Shown: one piece after another, positions 1-8,894 of the stretch
Layout: every line of letters begins with the position of its first letter
Numbering within the stretch: position 1 is the first letter of the stretch
Position numbers and translations under genes: made by a program
Virus record (IMG/VR): IMGVR_UViG_3300013104_000002
Location: 62,001 to 126,000 of that record
DNA from: a virus
Length of the DNA stretch: 64,000 bases
Reading direction: 5' to 3' (one strand)
Notes under the pieces: generated by a model
Databases searched by the model: none
Seen by the model: only the letters and a program-made list of their open reading frames with translations
What the model was told of the DNA's origin: nothing

Positions 1-1054
1 ACATTGTGTTATTAATAATATAAGGACTTCCAGCAGTACCAGATCCACTTATTGATATATTAGTTCCCGCATTAACTTTTGTCTCTGATCCATCAATTGT
101 AGAAGATATAATATATGGAGATGCAATTGTTCCCAACCCAGACACACCAATATTAGTTCCTGGATTTATTTTTGTTTCAGAACCATCTGAACCTGTGGCG
201 GTTATTATGTAAGGAGAGCCTGTTGTTCCGCTTCCTGATATACTTATATTTGTGCCAGCATTAATCTTTGTTTCGGAACCATCTATAACAGGTAAAACAT
301 CTAATACCCATTTTTTGTTTACTAAAGACAAATCAGTAAAATTAGCAGAATAGTCTGCAAAATACTGAATACCTGTATTGTTTTTACTATCTCTAAATTT
401 AGTAGTTTCATCAAAAAACATAAGTCCTACATACGGTTGGGCAGATCCGTCACCTATCCCTATATAAAGCCTTCCAAAGGTAGCTTCTGTTGCATCAACG
501 CTAGATAGTGAGAGAAGAACTCCGTTAGGTTTATAAAAAATAAGATTTGAGTCATTTTCTAAGCTTACTAATGCATTTCCTGAAACAGAACCATCGTTAT
601 TTATACTATCTTGAAATCCTACAACTGCTGCCAATCCCTCTACAAATTCAGTCAGGTTTCCTTCATCTATTGTTATATTTATTTCATTTGTTGATTGACT
701 TAATAGTATAAGATTCCCTGATTTAGTCAAGGTTCTTAATTGTTTTTTACCTAAAAGACTTTCTCCTGAATAAATTTGAATTCCATTACCTATATTCTCC
801 AATTGAAAATATCCTTGTATCTCTGAAAATTTGTTACAATTATAATCTACTATATTTTTTAAATTATCTGCAAGATTTATATTTTTTAGTACTACCGCTA
901 CTCCGTTACATTGTATGTCATCTCCCTTATAGAGCACACATTCAGCACCAAGATCCGTAATAGGGCAGTCACAGTCAGTTTGTGGAGAACACTGACTACA
1001 TTGTGTATATGTTATAGTGGTATCTTGACATCCACAATTTCTATCATCTGACAT
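1..1054 (-). CDS. tail fibre/appendage protein, partial (C-terminus off window)
   Basis: The gene begins at the ATG complementary to 1052-1054 and runs off the left edge, so at least 351 residues are visible. The first ~60 residues are Cys-rich and carry a CVLYKG motif, related to CVxY motifs in the next two genes upstream. A mixed middle region follows, then at least three ~30-residue repeats of the type DGSETKxNxGTNxxxSGxGT with a conserved SPYII, a pattern typical of repetitive fibre shafts. It is last in the fibre cluster. I infer a distal adhesin or fibre; receptor and fold are unknown. The visible frame has no interruption. Confidence 0.8.
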   Translation of the reverse strand, partial: MSDDRNCGCQDTTITYTQCSQCSPQTDCDCPITDLGAECVLYKGDDIQCNGVAVVLKNINLADNLKNIVDYNCNKFSEIQGYFQLENIGNGIQIYSGESLLGKKQLRTLTKSGNLILLSQSTNEINITIDEGNLTEFVEGLAAVVGFQDSINNDGSVSGNALVSLENDSNLIFYKPNGVLLSLSSVDATEATFGRLYIGIGDGSAQPYVGLMFFDETTKFRDSKNNTGIQYFADYSANFTDLSLVNKKWVLDVLPVIDGSETKINAGTNISISGSGTTGSPYIITATGSDGSETKINPGTNIGVSGLGTIASPYIISSTIDGSETKVNAGTNISISGSGTAGSPYIINNTM

Positions 1055-1058
1055 AATT

Positions 1059-1283
1059 TTATAAATTATCTATTATTTCTTGTAAATTATCCACTTTATT
1101 TCTTAAAACTATCAATGCGGTATATATTGCTTGATTAAACTGTTCTTGTGTTGAGTTAGCTCCTAATCCTAGTTGAGAGTAGGTGTTTTCATCTATTACA
1201 CATTTAGTACTTTTACGATCCCCATTGCAATTGTCCTCTGATTGCACTACGTTTGTATAAGTCGGACATCCTGTTGTTGCCAT
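1059..1283 (-). CDS. small Cys-rich tail-associated protein
   Basis: A 74-residue protein with Cys near residues 6, 19 and 28 and a C-terminal amphipathic helix. It shares the KCVI-type start and the layout (short Cys-rich head, then helix) with the genes on either side. It lies 4 nt upstream of the fibre gene and 11 nt after its other neighbour, so the three are probably co-translated. A fibre adaptor or collar role is inferred from context only. Confidence 0.65.
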   Translation of the reverse strand: MATTGCPTYTNVVQSEDNCNGDRKSTKCVIDENTYSQLGLGANSTQEQFNQAIYTALIVLRNKVDNLQEIIDNL

Positions 1284-1294
1284 AATTTTTATTT

Positions 1295-1726
1295 TTAGGG
1301 TTGAGGTAGATTATCTAAAATTAATTGTAAAGTTTCTGCTAAGGTAGATGGAGAATCCCCGCAGTCATCCACTAGTCCATTAAAGTCAAGATTACAACTT
1401 TCTATGTTTTTACTACAAATATCTGTAGTTTCTAGTTCTGTTACTCTATCTTTTAATGCTATTATTTCTGCATCTATTTTTATAAAAGCATTTTTTACAA
1501 TAACCCTCCCTTCTGTGGTTTTTACATAGTTTAGTATACTATCTTCTAATGATTCTAAGTTAATTTCCTCCAGCTGATTGTAAATATCCTGAGTCGTTTC
1601 TTCTATAGATAGGGAACAATGATCAGATAATTCCGAAAATTTATTAACCTCTCCCTCGTATTCTACGCATGCACTAGGTTTTATCTCACCACATGTATGC
1701 TGTATTTTATTGCACTTATTTTCCAT
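1295..1726 (-). CDS. Cys-rich tail-associated protein
   Basis: A 143-residue protein with an N-terminal Cys cluster, a CVEYEG motif (residues ~20-25), a long helical middle (residues ~45-100, coiled-coil-like) and a second Cys-containing C-terminal part. The CVxYxG motif also occurs in the partial fibre at the left edge. Three such proteins in a row suggest a modular tail-tip assembly. No enzymatic motif is visible. Confidence 0.65.
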   Translation of the reverse strand: MENKCNKIQHTCGEIKPSACVEYEGEVNKFSELSDHCSLSIEETTQDIYNQLEEINLESLEDSILNYVKTTEGRVIVKNAFIKIDAEIIALKDRVTELETTDICSKNIESCNLDFNGLVDDCGDSPSTLAETLQLILDNLPQP

Positions 1727-1747
1727 TTTAATTATTATAATTTATAC

Positions 1748-3223
1748 TTATGTAAAAAACGCTTCCGTAATAGTTATTGCAATTTTAAACATTCCTATGT
1801 CATTAGGATGTGATGCAACGCCTGAATTATTTACAGTATGCCAAACTAAGTCGTCTCCATAAACTTGTGCTCCAATAACACTTTTATTTATTGAAAGGTC
1901 TAACGAAGATAATGGTACATAAGGGCAATCTCTAGATAAAGAAGCGGCTTGCATTATTGAATCTTTAGTAGCACTAACCCAAAAATTACCTGTTGTAAAT
2001 ATTTTCACAGAAGGGATTTTAGTTCTAATATAATCTATTAAACTTTCAATACTTGCCTGATATCCTGTGGTATTAGAAACATTTTCTCCTAATCTAATAA
2101 TAACACAGTCTCTTCCTACTAAATCAGCGTCTAATTGCGTTTTATCCCAAGTAGTGTGATTTGCTTCCCAATCTGCTATATTTCTTCCGTAAACTACAGC
2201 GGAAGGGTTGCTTTTCTTCAATCTTGTTTCTAATACATGAACAAAATCTTTCTCTCTCAAACTTGCTGCCATTCCCCATTCTCCCCACCAATACGATAAA
2301 ATTGGATGTTTTGTTATGGAATTTCCTAAAACTAATGTGTTGGTTGGGATATATTCGGACATTTGACGACTTAACTGAGTCTGATATAATTCAACTATTT
2401 TATAAAAATTGTAGTTATCACATTTAGTATTAAAAGAACTTCCAATAGAAGCAAAAGCACACTCTTTAGAAGAAAAAAAATCAGGAAAGGCTACACCAGT
2501 AGCAAAATTTTGAACAGCACCTATATATATCGATCTTGTAGGTAAAACAGGACTTGTAACATTAGTAGTTGCGGTAGCTCTATTTACTCCATTTACATAC
2601 AATCTTAAATCAGTAGGTGCGGAGCTATTCCTGTTGTTTACAAAAAGACCTTTAGTATTTATAATACCAATAGCAAGGGCAAGTCTTGAATTTAAATTCT
2701 GACCAGTATGTGTGGCAGCGGCAGAATTTGTACTATTTGGTAGTGTCAATCCTATAATACTAACAGAAGGAGTATCTCCCACTACACCCATTTCAATATT
2801 AGCAGATTGTTGTATTTGTGTTCTAGAATAATAGCTAACATGTGCATCATATAAAGTTAGATTTACAGAAGGAATTAACTTAGTATCTGCATACGCATCT
2901 ATACCATTTGGTTTAGCTCCTGTTGCTGAATGAACCCAAGTTCCGTTAAAAACTAATCTAAACGCTGCATCTAAATCTCTAGGATCTTTTAAATTGTATT
3001 TATGTGTTGTGGCTGTACCTCCTACAAAGGGGTATAAAGCTTTCATCTTTGTCCATAAACCATACCCTTTTAAATTATTTACTAACTCCCTAATAGCATT
3101 TACTTGTGTAGGATTTGTTATTCCTGTGGCTGTTAAAAAATCACTGGCTTCTGTGCTTGAGGCGTTACCAAATGATGTAAATATAGGACAAAATTCTTGA
3201 TATAATATTTTTTTACTACTCAT
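1748..3223 (-). CDS. receptor-binding fibre with LamG-like and SGNH hydrolase domains
   Basis: A 491-residue protein. Residues ~80-270 look like a concanavalin/LamG beta-sandwich (alternating beta strands, RLYVNG, SIYIGAVQN). Residues ~295-490 read as an SGNH/GDSL hydrolase: block I LGNSIT with nucleophile Ser302, block III-like RLGEN (G379-N381), and block V SHPND with His472. Such domains on phage fibres usually deacetylate or cleave surface polysaccharides. The gene sits between a long fibre and the Cys-rich tail proteins and shares a base with the upstream stop. Hydrolase family is well supported; the substrate (capsule, LPS or exopolysaccharide acyl groups) is inferred. Confidence 0.75.
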   Translation of the reverse strand: MSSKKILYQEFCPIFTSFGNASSTEASDFLTATGITNPTQVNAIRELVNNLKGYGLWTKMKALYPFVGGTATTHKYNLKDPRDLDAAFRLVFNGTWVHSATGAKPNGIDAYADTKLIPSVNLTLYDAHVSYYSRTQIQQSANIEMGVVGDTPSVSIIGLTLPNSTNSAAATHTGQNLNSRLALAIGIINTKGLFVNNRNSSAPTDLRLYVNGVNRATATTNVTSPVLPTRSIYIGAVQNFATGVAFPDFFSSKECAFASIGSSFNTKCDNYNFYKIVELYQTQLSRQMSEYIPTNTLVLGNSITKHPILSYWWGEWGMAASLREKDFVHVLETRLKKSNPSAVVYGRNIADWEANHTTWDKTQLDADLVGRDCVIIRLGENVSNTTGYQASIESLIDYIRTKIPSVKIFTTGNFWVSATKDSIMQAASLSRDCPYVPLSSLDLSINKSVIGAQVYGDDLVWHTVNNSGVASHPNDIGMFKIAITITEAFFT

Positions 3224-5244
3224 TATGATGGTTGCGTTATAGTTATCCAGTAAATTCCTGTACTTAAATACTCAACTACAATTTGATTTTTCAAAGTCCC
3301 TACATATGCACCTTTTATATTCCCAGACCATCCAGCAGGAAATGTTAATATGAAATTACCTGTTACATAAATCGATATAACTTTTGTTTTACCAGCAGCA
3401 GGTAAATTGCTTTCTGTAAATGTTGTGTTTCCTGTTAATATTAAATTCCAAGTGTCAAAACTGTAATCTAAATTGTAGACTCCAGTGGTTGCACTATTTG
3501 TAACAAGTGTTGGGATTGTTTGAAAATATAAAGCCAATCTAGTTCCTAAAGTTGTGATTAACTGCAAGAATGTTCTAGTCTTGGTTTTATTTGAATCAGC
3601 ACTATCTCCTATAACAATATAATCAGCATCTACCAAGGTAGTAGCTTTAGCAGGTAAAGCAGAAATTAGATTCTCTTTAATCCACGTTATAATTATTGCC
3701 CATACTGGAAATTTAGTTGTACTTGCAACATCGGATACAGAGTTAGATTTATTAGTTGTATTCTCATAACTATTTGAATCTAAACTACCATCTCCTTTTT
3801 GAAACTGACTGGAAGTACCTCCTGTAACTTTATTTCCTGTAGTTTCAATACTACCACTTCTTTTTATTGCAGAAGTTTTATTATTTCCCGCAGGTATTGA
3901 AGTACCAGAAAAAAAGAAATTACTTATATCAGTTCCCACAGCCGTATATGTAGTGTAAAGAGAGGTGCTTGAATTATATGTCCAAGTAGAACTATTTAAT
4001 CCTATATACAAATTGTTAACATTTACCTTAAGACTGTCACTGTTAACTGTTGGTGGGTTATTTAAGTCAAATATTGTGGCTGTGTTGGGATCATTCGAAT
4101 TGACATACACTACATTAGAAAATACAGGAGGTACATCATCATTATAATATGAAATGATTTCCCAATCATATGAACTCCAATTATAACCGTATTCTAAACA
4201 GTATTTTGCTTTTACTGAAGTTGGATACCAATCTATAGTGTTGGGAGTAACTAAATCAGGTCTTAATCCTGGATTCACTACAAGGTTGGTCACACCTGCT
4301 CTAAACTTGATCACAAATCTTTTATACTTACTATAACCACTAGGTAAGTTTATTGTATAGCTTGCTACAGTAGAACCACTTAATATTACTCCGTCATCTG
4401 TAGAAGAAGGTGTAAAAACTCCTCCATTTGATAAAGTTACTTGGGCAATCCTGTCATTTCTTAAAGATTGCACATAATTTCTATTTATTAAATCGTTGCT
4501 CGTAGCATTTACATCACTATCTAATAAAGTTAAAGATTGTACTTGTCCTTCAGGAGTCCTCTGAACTATCGTTCCATTTAAAGATGAACCAGAACTATAT
4601 TGTATAGTTGTCTGATTATTAGAGTTGTCTGTAGCATACACTATTTTAGGTGCTGAAACCTTATCTAATTTACCAGATAAATCCTGATCACCTGTATTGA
4701 CTCCAGAAGTATTATTTAACTTAGTTTTATCTGTTGGTGATAATAGTCCTGCATTTGTTGTGTTTGCTAAATTAATAATTGCGTCAGTTCCTGTATCCGA
4801 AGTTACTGTTCCATTTATAGGAGAAGCAATGTAATCTAAATTAGTAGAACCCGTTATTGTTGGTAAATTAGAAAGATCATTATAATCTCCTGAAAAAGCT
4901 ACTACTGCTAACTCATCCGTTTCTACATATGTGGAATTACCATCTGATCCATTATTAATTAAATTTGAAGTATTATCTCCTGGTTGCAATGCATTGTTTA
5001 TAAGTAGCTGAAGACCATCCGAAACTTTAATATTTTTAGTAGAAAATCCTGTAATAGTTATACTTCCATCTGTATTTTCTATAGATTGTACTCCTGCTGA
5101 AACTTGTTTTAAAGCATAAGGAACACCTTCCTTATCAGTAACATATATTTCAAATTTATTTTCTCCTGGAACTTTTAAGTAAGCGAAGGAGTTTGGTTTT
5201 AGTCCAATTAAACTATTTACTTTATATGCAAATACTTGTTCCAT
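3223..5244 (-). CDS. long tail fibre protein
   Basis: A 673-residue protein rich in Asn, Ser, Thr and Gly with low Cys and no enzymatic motif. The N-terminus (to ~residue 60) looks like a virion-attachment segment. The middle has fibre-like turns such as AGLLSPTDKTKL and SGVNTGDQDLSGK, common in phage fibre shafts. The last ~60 residues look like a beta-rich tip. It is followed with a one-base junction by the SGNH fibre, suggesting coupled expression and assembly of the two on the same appendage. Confidence 0.75.
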   Translation of the reverse strand: MEQVFAYKVNSLIGLKPNSFAYLKVPGENKFEIYVTDKEGVPYALKQVSAGVQSIENTDGSITITGFSTKNIKVSDGLQLLINNALQPGDNTSNLINNGSDGNSTYVETDELAVVAFSGDYNDLSNLPTITGSTNLDYIASPINGTVTSDTGTDAIINLANTTNAGLLSPTDKTKLNNTSGVNTGDQDLSGKLDKVSAPKIVYATDNSNNQTTIQYSSGSSLNGTIVQRTPEGQVQSLTLLDSDVNATSNDLINRNYVQSLRNDRIAQVTLSNGGVFTPSSTDDGVILSGSTVASYTINLPSGYSKYKRFVIKFRAGVTNLVVNPGLRPDLVTPNTIDWYPTSVKAKYCLEYGYNWSSYDWEIISYYNDDVPPVFSNVVYVNSNDPNTATIFDLNNPPTVNSDSLKVNVNNLYIGLNSSTWTYNSSTSLYTTYTAVGTDISNFFFSGTSIPAGNNKTSAIKRSGSIETTGNKVTGGTSSQFQKGDGSLDSNSYENTTNKSNSVSDVASTTKFPVWAIIITWIKENLISALPAKATTLVDADYIVIGDSADSNKTKTRTFLQLITTLGTRLALYFQTIPTLVTNSATTGVYNLDYSFDTWNLILTGNTTFTESNLPAAGKTKVISIYVTGNFILTFPAGWSGNIKGAYVGTLKNQIVVEYLSTGIYWITITQPS

Positions 5245-5258
5245 TTATTTTTTATGTT

Positions 5259-5600
5259 TTACCATTCATTTTGAGTCCATGAAAATGGCTCATTAGTAGT
5301 GTAATAATTATTGGTAATATCTCTGTACTTTGTTTGAACTGTTTTTAAGTCAACGATTTCTATATTATCATCGTCTAAAGCTCCTCTGAGTTTTTTATCA
5401 AAAAATTCCTGTACTTCACAGTTGTCATTTCTGAGCGTTTCTATTAAAAGATTAATACCTTTTATCTTACTTTTACTTACTTTTCCACCCATTCTGAAGT
5501 GATTATAGTTAAACATTTTATCTGCTTGTTTTAAAGACTTTTTTTCTAAGTCATAAAGTAAAGACTGCTGTGTTATTTTATTTACTTGTAGCGTTCCCAT
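5259..5600 (-). CDS. hypothetical virion-region protein
   Basis: A 113-residue protein with a basic, helical first half (two K-rich helices) and an acidic second half ending in NEPFSWTQNEW. It lies between a structural gene and the long fibre with gaps of 2 and 14 nt. The position suggests a tail or fibre-assembly component; no family is recognised. Confidence 0.6.
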   Translation of the reverse strand: MGTLQVNKITQQSLLYDLEKKSLKQADKMFNYNHFRMGGKVSKSKIKGINLLIETLRNDNCEVQEFFDKKLRGALDDDNIEIVDLKTVQTKYRDITNNYYTTNEPFSWTQNEW

Positions 5601-5602
5601 AA

Positions 5603-6139
5603 TTAAATTTTACAATCTAGATATCTGTTTAGCATTTTTTTACTTTCTTCAAAGAATCTCTGTGCCTTTACAAAATCTCCTAGTAAGGTATGGGCTTTAG
5701 CTTTATCTTCCCAGAATTTGACTTCGGTCATATAATCTATAAAACCTTCATCAAATATTTCGAGACCATAAGTAATCATTACCTTAGCATATTCAATATC
5801 AAAAGTATCTGTTTTTAGATGATATTTAGTTTCTTCAATGTTTTCATACCCAGATTTTAACGTAATTGTATAAATACCATCAGGTAATTTTACATATTCT
5901 TCTTCCGTACAATCTCCTTTTAAACAGCTAATACCTAAGTTATGAGAATTAAGTGTATTAATAGCTTCTTTTTTAAAGGAGTACGTTTTTTCTTTTGTTG
6001 ATCCTGGCATTTGTATGACCAGATAAGAAGGCAGGTTTTGAGAATAAATCCAGTCAGAATTATCAAATATAGATAATTTGTAAGGACTACCTGTCTCTAG
6101 TATATAAAAATCTATATTTATCTTTCCTACTGTATTCAT
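5603..6139 (-). CDS. hypothetical tail protein with Ig-like N-terminus
   Basis: A 178-residue protein. Residues ~1-115 are predominantly beta strands with a MNTVGKINIDFYILETGSP opening and a later DGIYTITLKSGY strand pair, Ig-like in appearance. Residues ~120-178 are helical (EDKAKAHTLLGDFVKAQRF), resembling a TPR-length hairpin. It is in the fibre/lysis cluster, so a tail or baseplate role is likely, but no named family is recognised. Confidence 0.6.
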   Translation of the reverse strand: MNTVGKINIDFYILETGSPYKLSIFDNSDWIYSQNLPSYLVIQMPGSTKEKTYSFKKEAINTLNSHNLGISCLKGDCTEEEYVKLPDGIYTITLKSGYENIEETKYHLKTDTFDIEYAKVMITYGLEIFDEGFIDYMTEVKFWEDKAKAHTLLGDFVKAQRFFEESKKMLNRYLDCKI

Positions 6140-6141
6140 TA

Positions 6142-6336
6142 TTATGCTGTTACTACTTTAACGTCTCCTGAAGTTGTACTGTAAATTTCCCCTACTTTTA
6201 ATCCTCCTGCAACAGCTGTTGAATTGTTAGTATAAATTGGATATACTTTCGGAGTATTTATTTGTGTTAGTATTGTTTTAATCTTTCTTAAAAAATCAAA
6301 AAGGTTTAATTTGTCGATAAGTTCTTGTGTTGTCAT
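6142..6336 (-). CDS. small virion/lysis-region protein
   Basis: A 64-residue protein with an N-terminal amphipathic helix followed by a short motif (AVAGGLKVGEIY, then a VKVVTA end). GGLxVGxxY endings of this kind recur at the tails of small structural proteins in other phages. It shares its start base with the stop of the endolysin gene. Function unknown. Confidence 0.6.
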   Translation of the reverse strand: MTTQELIDKLNLFDFLRKIKTILTQINTPKVYPIYTNNSTAVAGGLKVGEIYSTTSGDVKVVTA

Positions 6337-6971
6337 TATTTTTTAATTAAGGTATAATATTTTTTAGTATTTTCGATTCTTTCTTTTAAATGATTCGGTA
6401 CTTTTTTACTATTTTCATTTCCTAGATTTATAGCTTTACTTAATTTAGTAATACTTTGTTCATCTACTTTTTTAGCCAAATCCCATAATTTATTCTTTTC
6501 AAAGTAATAAAGACCTGTTTCCCAAAAGTATTTTGAAGCTATTTCTTCTGTTGTTAACTTTATTTTTGATCCAACCCATTTTGAGAAATCTCTGTAATTA
6601 TCTGAACCAGTTAATTGTAGGCTTCCAGCTCCCCTATGCGTATAACCGTCTCCACTTGCTTCATTACCATTACCCATTCTATTAGCATAAGCTCTGTTGG
6701 CTATTTTTTTAGGTTGGCGGGCGTAGTTTAATCTGTCTTGGGGTGTAGGAAAGTATTTTAAAAAAAAGTCCTTTAAACCTTCCTCTGAATAGTTTGTATT
6801 TTCTTTATCTTTAGTGAAATTAGCAGATTCGATTGAAGTCTGTCCTAGAAAATTAGCTAATTGCTCATCATTAATTTTCCACAACTCTTTCATTTTATTA
6901 AAGGTATTTTTACCTAATATCCCATCTGCCACCAATCCATTTTGTTTTTGAAAATCTGCTATTTTGCTCAT
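6336..6971 (-). CDS. endolysin, GH19 chitinase/lysozyme family with peptidoglycan-binding N-terminus
   Basis: A 211-residue protein. Residues ~3-27 resemble a short PG_binding_1 repeat (FQKQNGLVADGILGKNTF). From ~35 on it is a GH19 fold: QTSIES with probable general-acid Glu48, then GYTHRGAGSLQLTG (109-122), the most conserved GH19 lysin segment, and NYRDFSKW after it. It would hydrolyse peptidoglycan glycan strands at lysis. There is no signal peptide, so access to the cell wall needs a holin; membrane genes immediately upstream (6968-7906) fit. The start overlaps the preceding stop by 4 nt. Confidence 0.9.
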   Translation of the reverse strand: MSKIADFQKQNGLVADGILGKNTFNKMKELWKINDEQLANFLGQTSIESANFTKDKENTNYSEEGLKDFFLKYFPTPQDRLNYARQPKKIANRAYANRMGNGNEASGDGYTHRGAGSLQLTGSDNYRDFSKWVGSKIKLTTEEIASKYFWETGLYYFEKNKLWDLAKKVDEQSITKLSKAINLGNENSKKVPNHLKERIENTKKYYTLIKK

Positions 6972-7294
6972 TCTTTATTTTTTAATTTAAACCATTTATA
7001 TAGTTTTACTTTTACTTTTTGGTCATATATAGGATCTATTAATTTTTTAACTATAAAAACTATTATGAAAATAACAACAGCATTAAAAATTGCAAAACCT
7101 GATTTTATAAGTTCTTCAACTACTAGTCCTGACATCGGAGCAGATAAATTAAAATAAGTAAACATTCCTGTAAATAGAGAAGTAGAATATTGTACGGGAT
7201 TTTGCCACACATCCTCAAACATCTCCTGACCGAAGTGTTTAACGCCTAATACTCCTAAAATAGCCAAAAATATAATTTTTAAAGTTGATAACAT
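6968..7294 (-). CDS. membrane protein of the lysis cluster
   Basis: Read from the MLSTLK start this is 108 residues; a start ten codons upstream (7324) is possible but increases overlap with the preceding gene. There is one hydrophobic segment near the N-terminus (residues ~3-20), a possible re-entrant middle, a strong transmembrane segment around residues 70-92, and a basic Lys-rich tail. Position directly before the endolysin suggests a holin or antiholin. Confidence 0.65.
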   Translation of the reverse strand: MLSTLKIIFLAILGVLGVKHFGQEMFEDVWQNPVQYSTSLFTGMFTYFNLSAPMSGLVVEELIKSGFAIFNAVVIFIIVFIVKKLIDPIYDQKVKVKLYKWFKLKNKE

Positions 7295-7619
7295 CTTTGT
7301 ATGCGATATATAATGCGGAAACAATTACTAAATCTATTATAAAATAGTCTGAATACTCAAAGTAAGTTATACCTTGTAGTCTATCTGAAATATCTTCGAA
7401 AAGTAGTCCTATGAACACTAAACTTAAAAATTTGCTAAATCTTGTTTTATAATCACAGCTTAATAAAGCCAGGATAATGCATGTAGAGTAAATTATTTTT
7501 CTAAGTTCCCAATAATTGTCTATGTCTTGAGGAGAAGTCGTAGGGAAGCAGTAATTTGAAATTAAGTTACTGCCCCACCACAACATCAAAGAAAGAAATA
7601 GAAAGAAATTTTTGACCAT
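7239..7619 (-). CDS. multi-pass membrane protein of the lysis cluster
   Basis: A 126-residue protein with about four hydrophobic segments (residues ~3-22, 42-56, 63-78, 90-108) and a basic C-terminus. Its 3' end overlaps the next membrane gene. Three consecutive membrane genes before an endolysin are consistent with a holin/antiholin set, but which one is the holin cannot be told from sequence. Confidence 0.65.
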   Translation of the reverse strand: MVKNFFLFLSLMLWWGSNLISNYCFPTTSPQDIDNYWELRKIIYSTCIILALLSCDYKTRFSKFLSLVFIGLLFEDISDRLQGITYFEYSDYFIIDLVIVSALYIAYKDVINFKNYIFGYFRSIRR

Positions 7620-7906
7620 TAGTCCTCTTTTTTTGGAGGATTTGGTTTTGTATCTGGGTTAACAGTAAAAGGTTGTACAACCTCTCCGTCCTTAACTCCG
7701 TATTTAGTAGTCATTGTTGAAATGAATATACTTGTTATACTTGCTACTATAGCTATTTGTGAAATCATGCCTGCTACTGATTCGGGAATAACTAATCCTG
7801 ATGTGAGTAACAAACTAGATAGAGTGGTTATAGCAAATGATATTTTAATTATATTTTTAAAAAATGTTGGTGTTGCTGCTTTTAGCCTGTTTATAATTTC
7901 CTTCAT
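7619..7906 (-). CDS. holin-like two-TM protein
   Basis: A 95-residue protein with a short basic N-terminus, two hydrophobic helices (residues ~18-40 and 46-66) separated by a tight turn, and a charged Pro/Lys/Asp tail. Size and topology match class II/III-type phage holins. It lies upstream of two further membrane genes and the GH19 endolysin in the same direction, and overlaps the GIY-YIG gene by 4 nt. Confidence 0.6.
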   Translation of the reverse strand: MKEIINRLKAATPTFFKNIIKISFAITTLSSLLLTSGLVIPESVAGMISQIAIVASITSIFISTMTTKYGVKDGEVVQPFTVNPDTKPNPPKKED

Positions 7907-8847
7907 TGTTTTATTAAGTGTTTGTGTTTTTCTTCGTCGTAGTATTCGAAAGGTGTGTTATTTGTTCTATTATTATTGGGATTTAATTTAGCTTTAAAAT
8001 TAGCATATGTAAAACCACTTGCTTCTGCTGCATCTTTTACACAATCGTATAAAATACCCGTTAGTATATTTATTACTTTTTTAGCTTTCGGACTTTTACC
8101 TCCTACCCATTTACCTTTAAATCGTTCCGATACTATATCTCTTTCTTCCTGAGTTTTACTATACCAATTATAAGGTTTTATTTCAGGAATTATAGGGTAT
8201 ATATCATTACCTTCATCCGCGTAAATAAGATCGGTTTTATTTCTAACTAGTCCTAATAACATTGAACTTAAATGATTACTTTTTATATTATAGGCTTTTG
8301 ACGCACTTTTTATAGTGTCATAGAATATGCCAGTTTGTGTACTTAATAATAGTCTCGATCCTGGATGATTTTCTCCTTTTAGCATACATGCTCTTTGGAT
8401 ATCTCTACGTTCTTCTGAGTATTTTATGCCTTTTCTAGCTATACTTTGTTTTAATTTAGTTTCTTTTGACGCTAATCTACCTGTATTTGCTTTTCTTAGT
8501 CTCTCTACTGTCTCTTTTGTTGGAATGTAACCTAAATTACCATCACCTCCGTCAGTCAAATTTACCAGAGTCCCTAATCCTAAATCTTTTCTTCCATATA
8601 ACTTTATAAATTCCTTTTCTTTGGTTTTAATAAATTCATAGTCATTTGATTCTAGTAGGATTTCTACTTCGTATTCTGTTTTATTCACAATATTCTTCCA
8701 GAATTCGCTTCTTTTAATTGTTACAAATGCTCGTGAATATTCTCTTTCGTGCTGAGTGTAATTTTTAGGTTTAGTACCGACTCCTACATAAAAGACTTGG
8801 TTAAGATCTTTTCTTATATGTCTATATAAATAATGTTCCTTCATCAA
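7903..8847 (-). CDS. GIY-YIG homing endonuclease
   Basis: A 314-residue protein. The N-terminal ~100 residues fit a GIY-YIG nuclease: YLYRHI as the GIY-like strand, VFYVGVG as the YIG-like strand, and a later acidic helix with NLTDGGDG. Repeated NUMOD-like DNA-binding modules follow (TKETVERLRKANTG; two copies of a KVINILTGILYDCVKDAAEASG-like motif around residues 190 and 265). Such free-standing genes are mobile and cut near their insertion site. It sits between a structural gene and the lysis genes, just after a terminator, which suggests a late insertion into the operon. A second Met three bases downstream is an equally good start. Confidence 0.85.
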   Translation of the reverse strand: MMKEHYLYRHIRKDLNQVFYVGVGTKPKNYTQHEREYSRAFVTIKRSEFWKNIVNKTEYEVEILLESNDYEFIKTKEKEFIKLYGRKDLGLGTLVNLTDGGDGNLGYIPTKETVERLRKANTGRLASKETKLKQSIARKGIKYSEERRDIQRACMLKGENHPGSRLLLSTQTGIFYDTIKSASKAYNIKSNHLSSMLLGLVRNKTDLIYADEGNDIYPIIPEIKPYNWYSKTQEERDIVSERFKGKWVGGKSPKAKKVINILTGILYDCVKDAAEASGFTYANFKAKLNPNNNRTNNTPFEYYDEEKHKHLIKQ

Positions 8848-8853
8848 GATATT

Positions 8854-8881
8854 TTAAAAAGGGGACTTTTAACATCCCCTT
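8854..8881 (-). terminator. intrinsic terminator after the 743-aa virion gene
   Basis: Stem AAGGGGA (8859-8865) pairs with TCCCCTT (8875-8881). Read on the minus strand the stem is followed by a U-run (A-run at 8856-8860 on the plus strand). It lies directly after the stop of the 743-residue gene and before the GIY-YIG gene, so part of late transcription should end here. Confidence 0.75.
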
Positions 8882-8894
8882 ATATAGTTCTTTA

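Noticed and set aside
2161-2427. Rightward ORF of 88 codons inside the SGNH fibre gene
   Set aside because: It lies antisense to a gene with clear domains and has no promoter or motif; the same applies to other antisense frames within the late genes.
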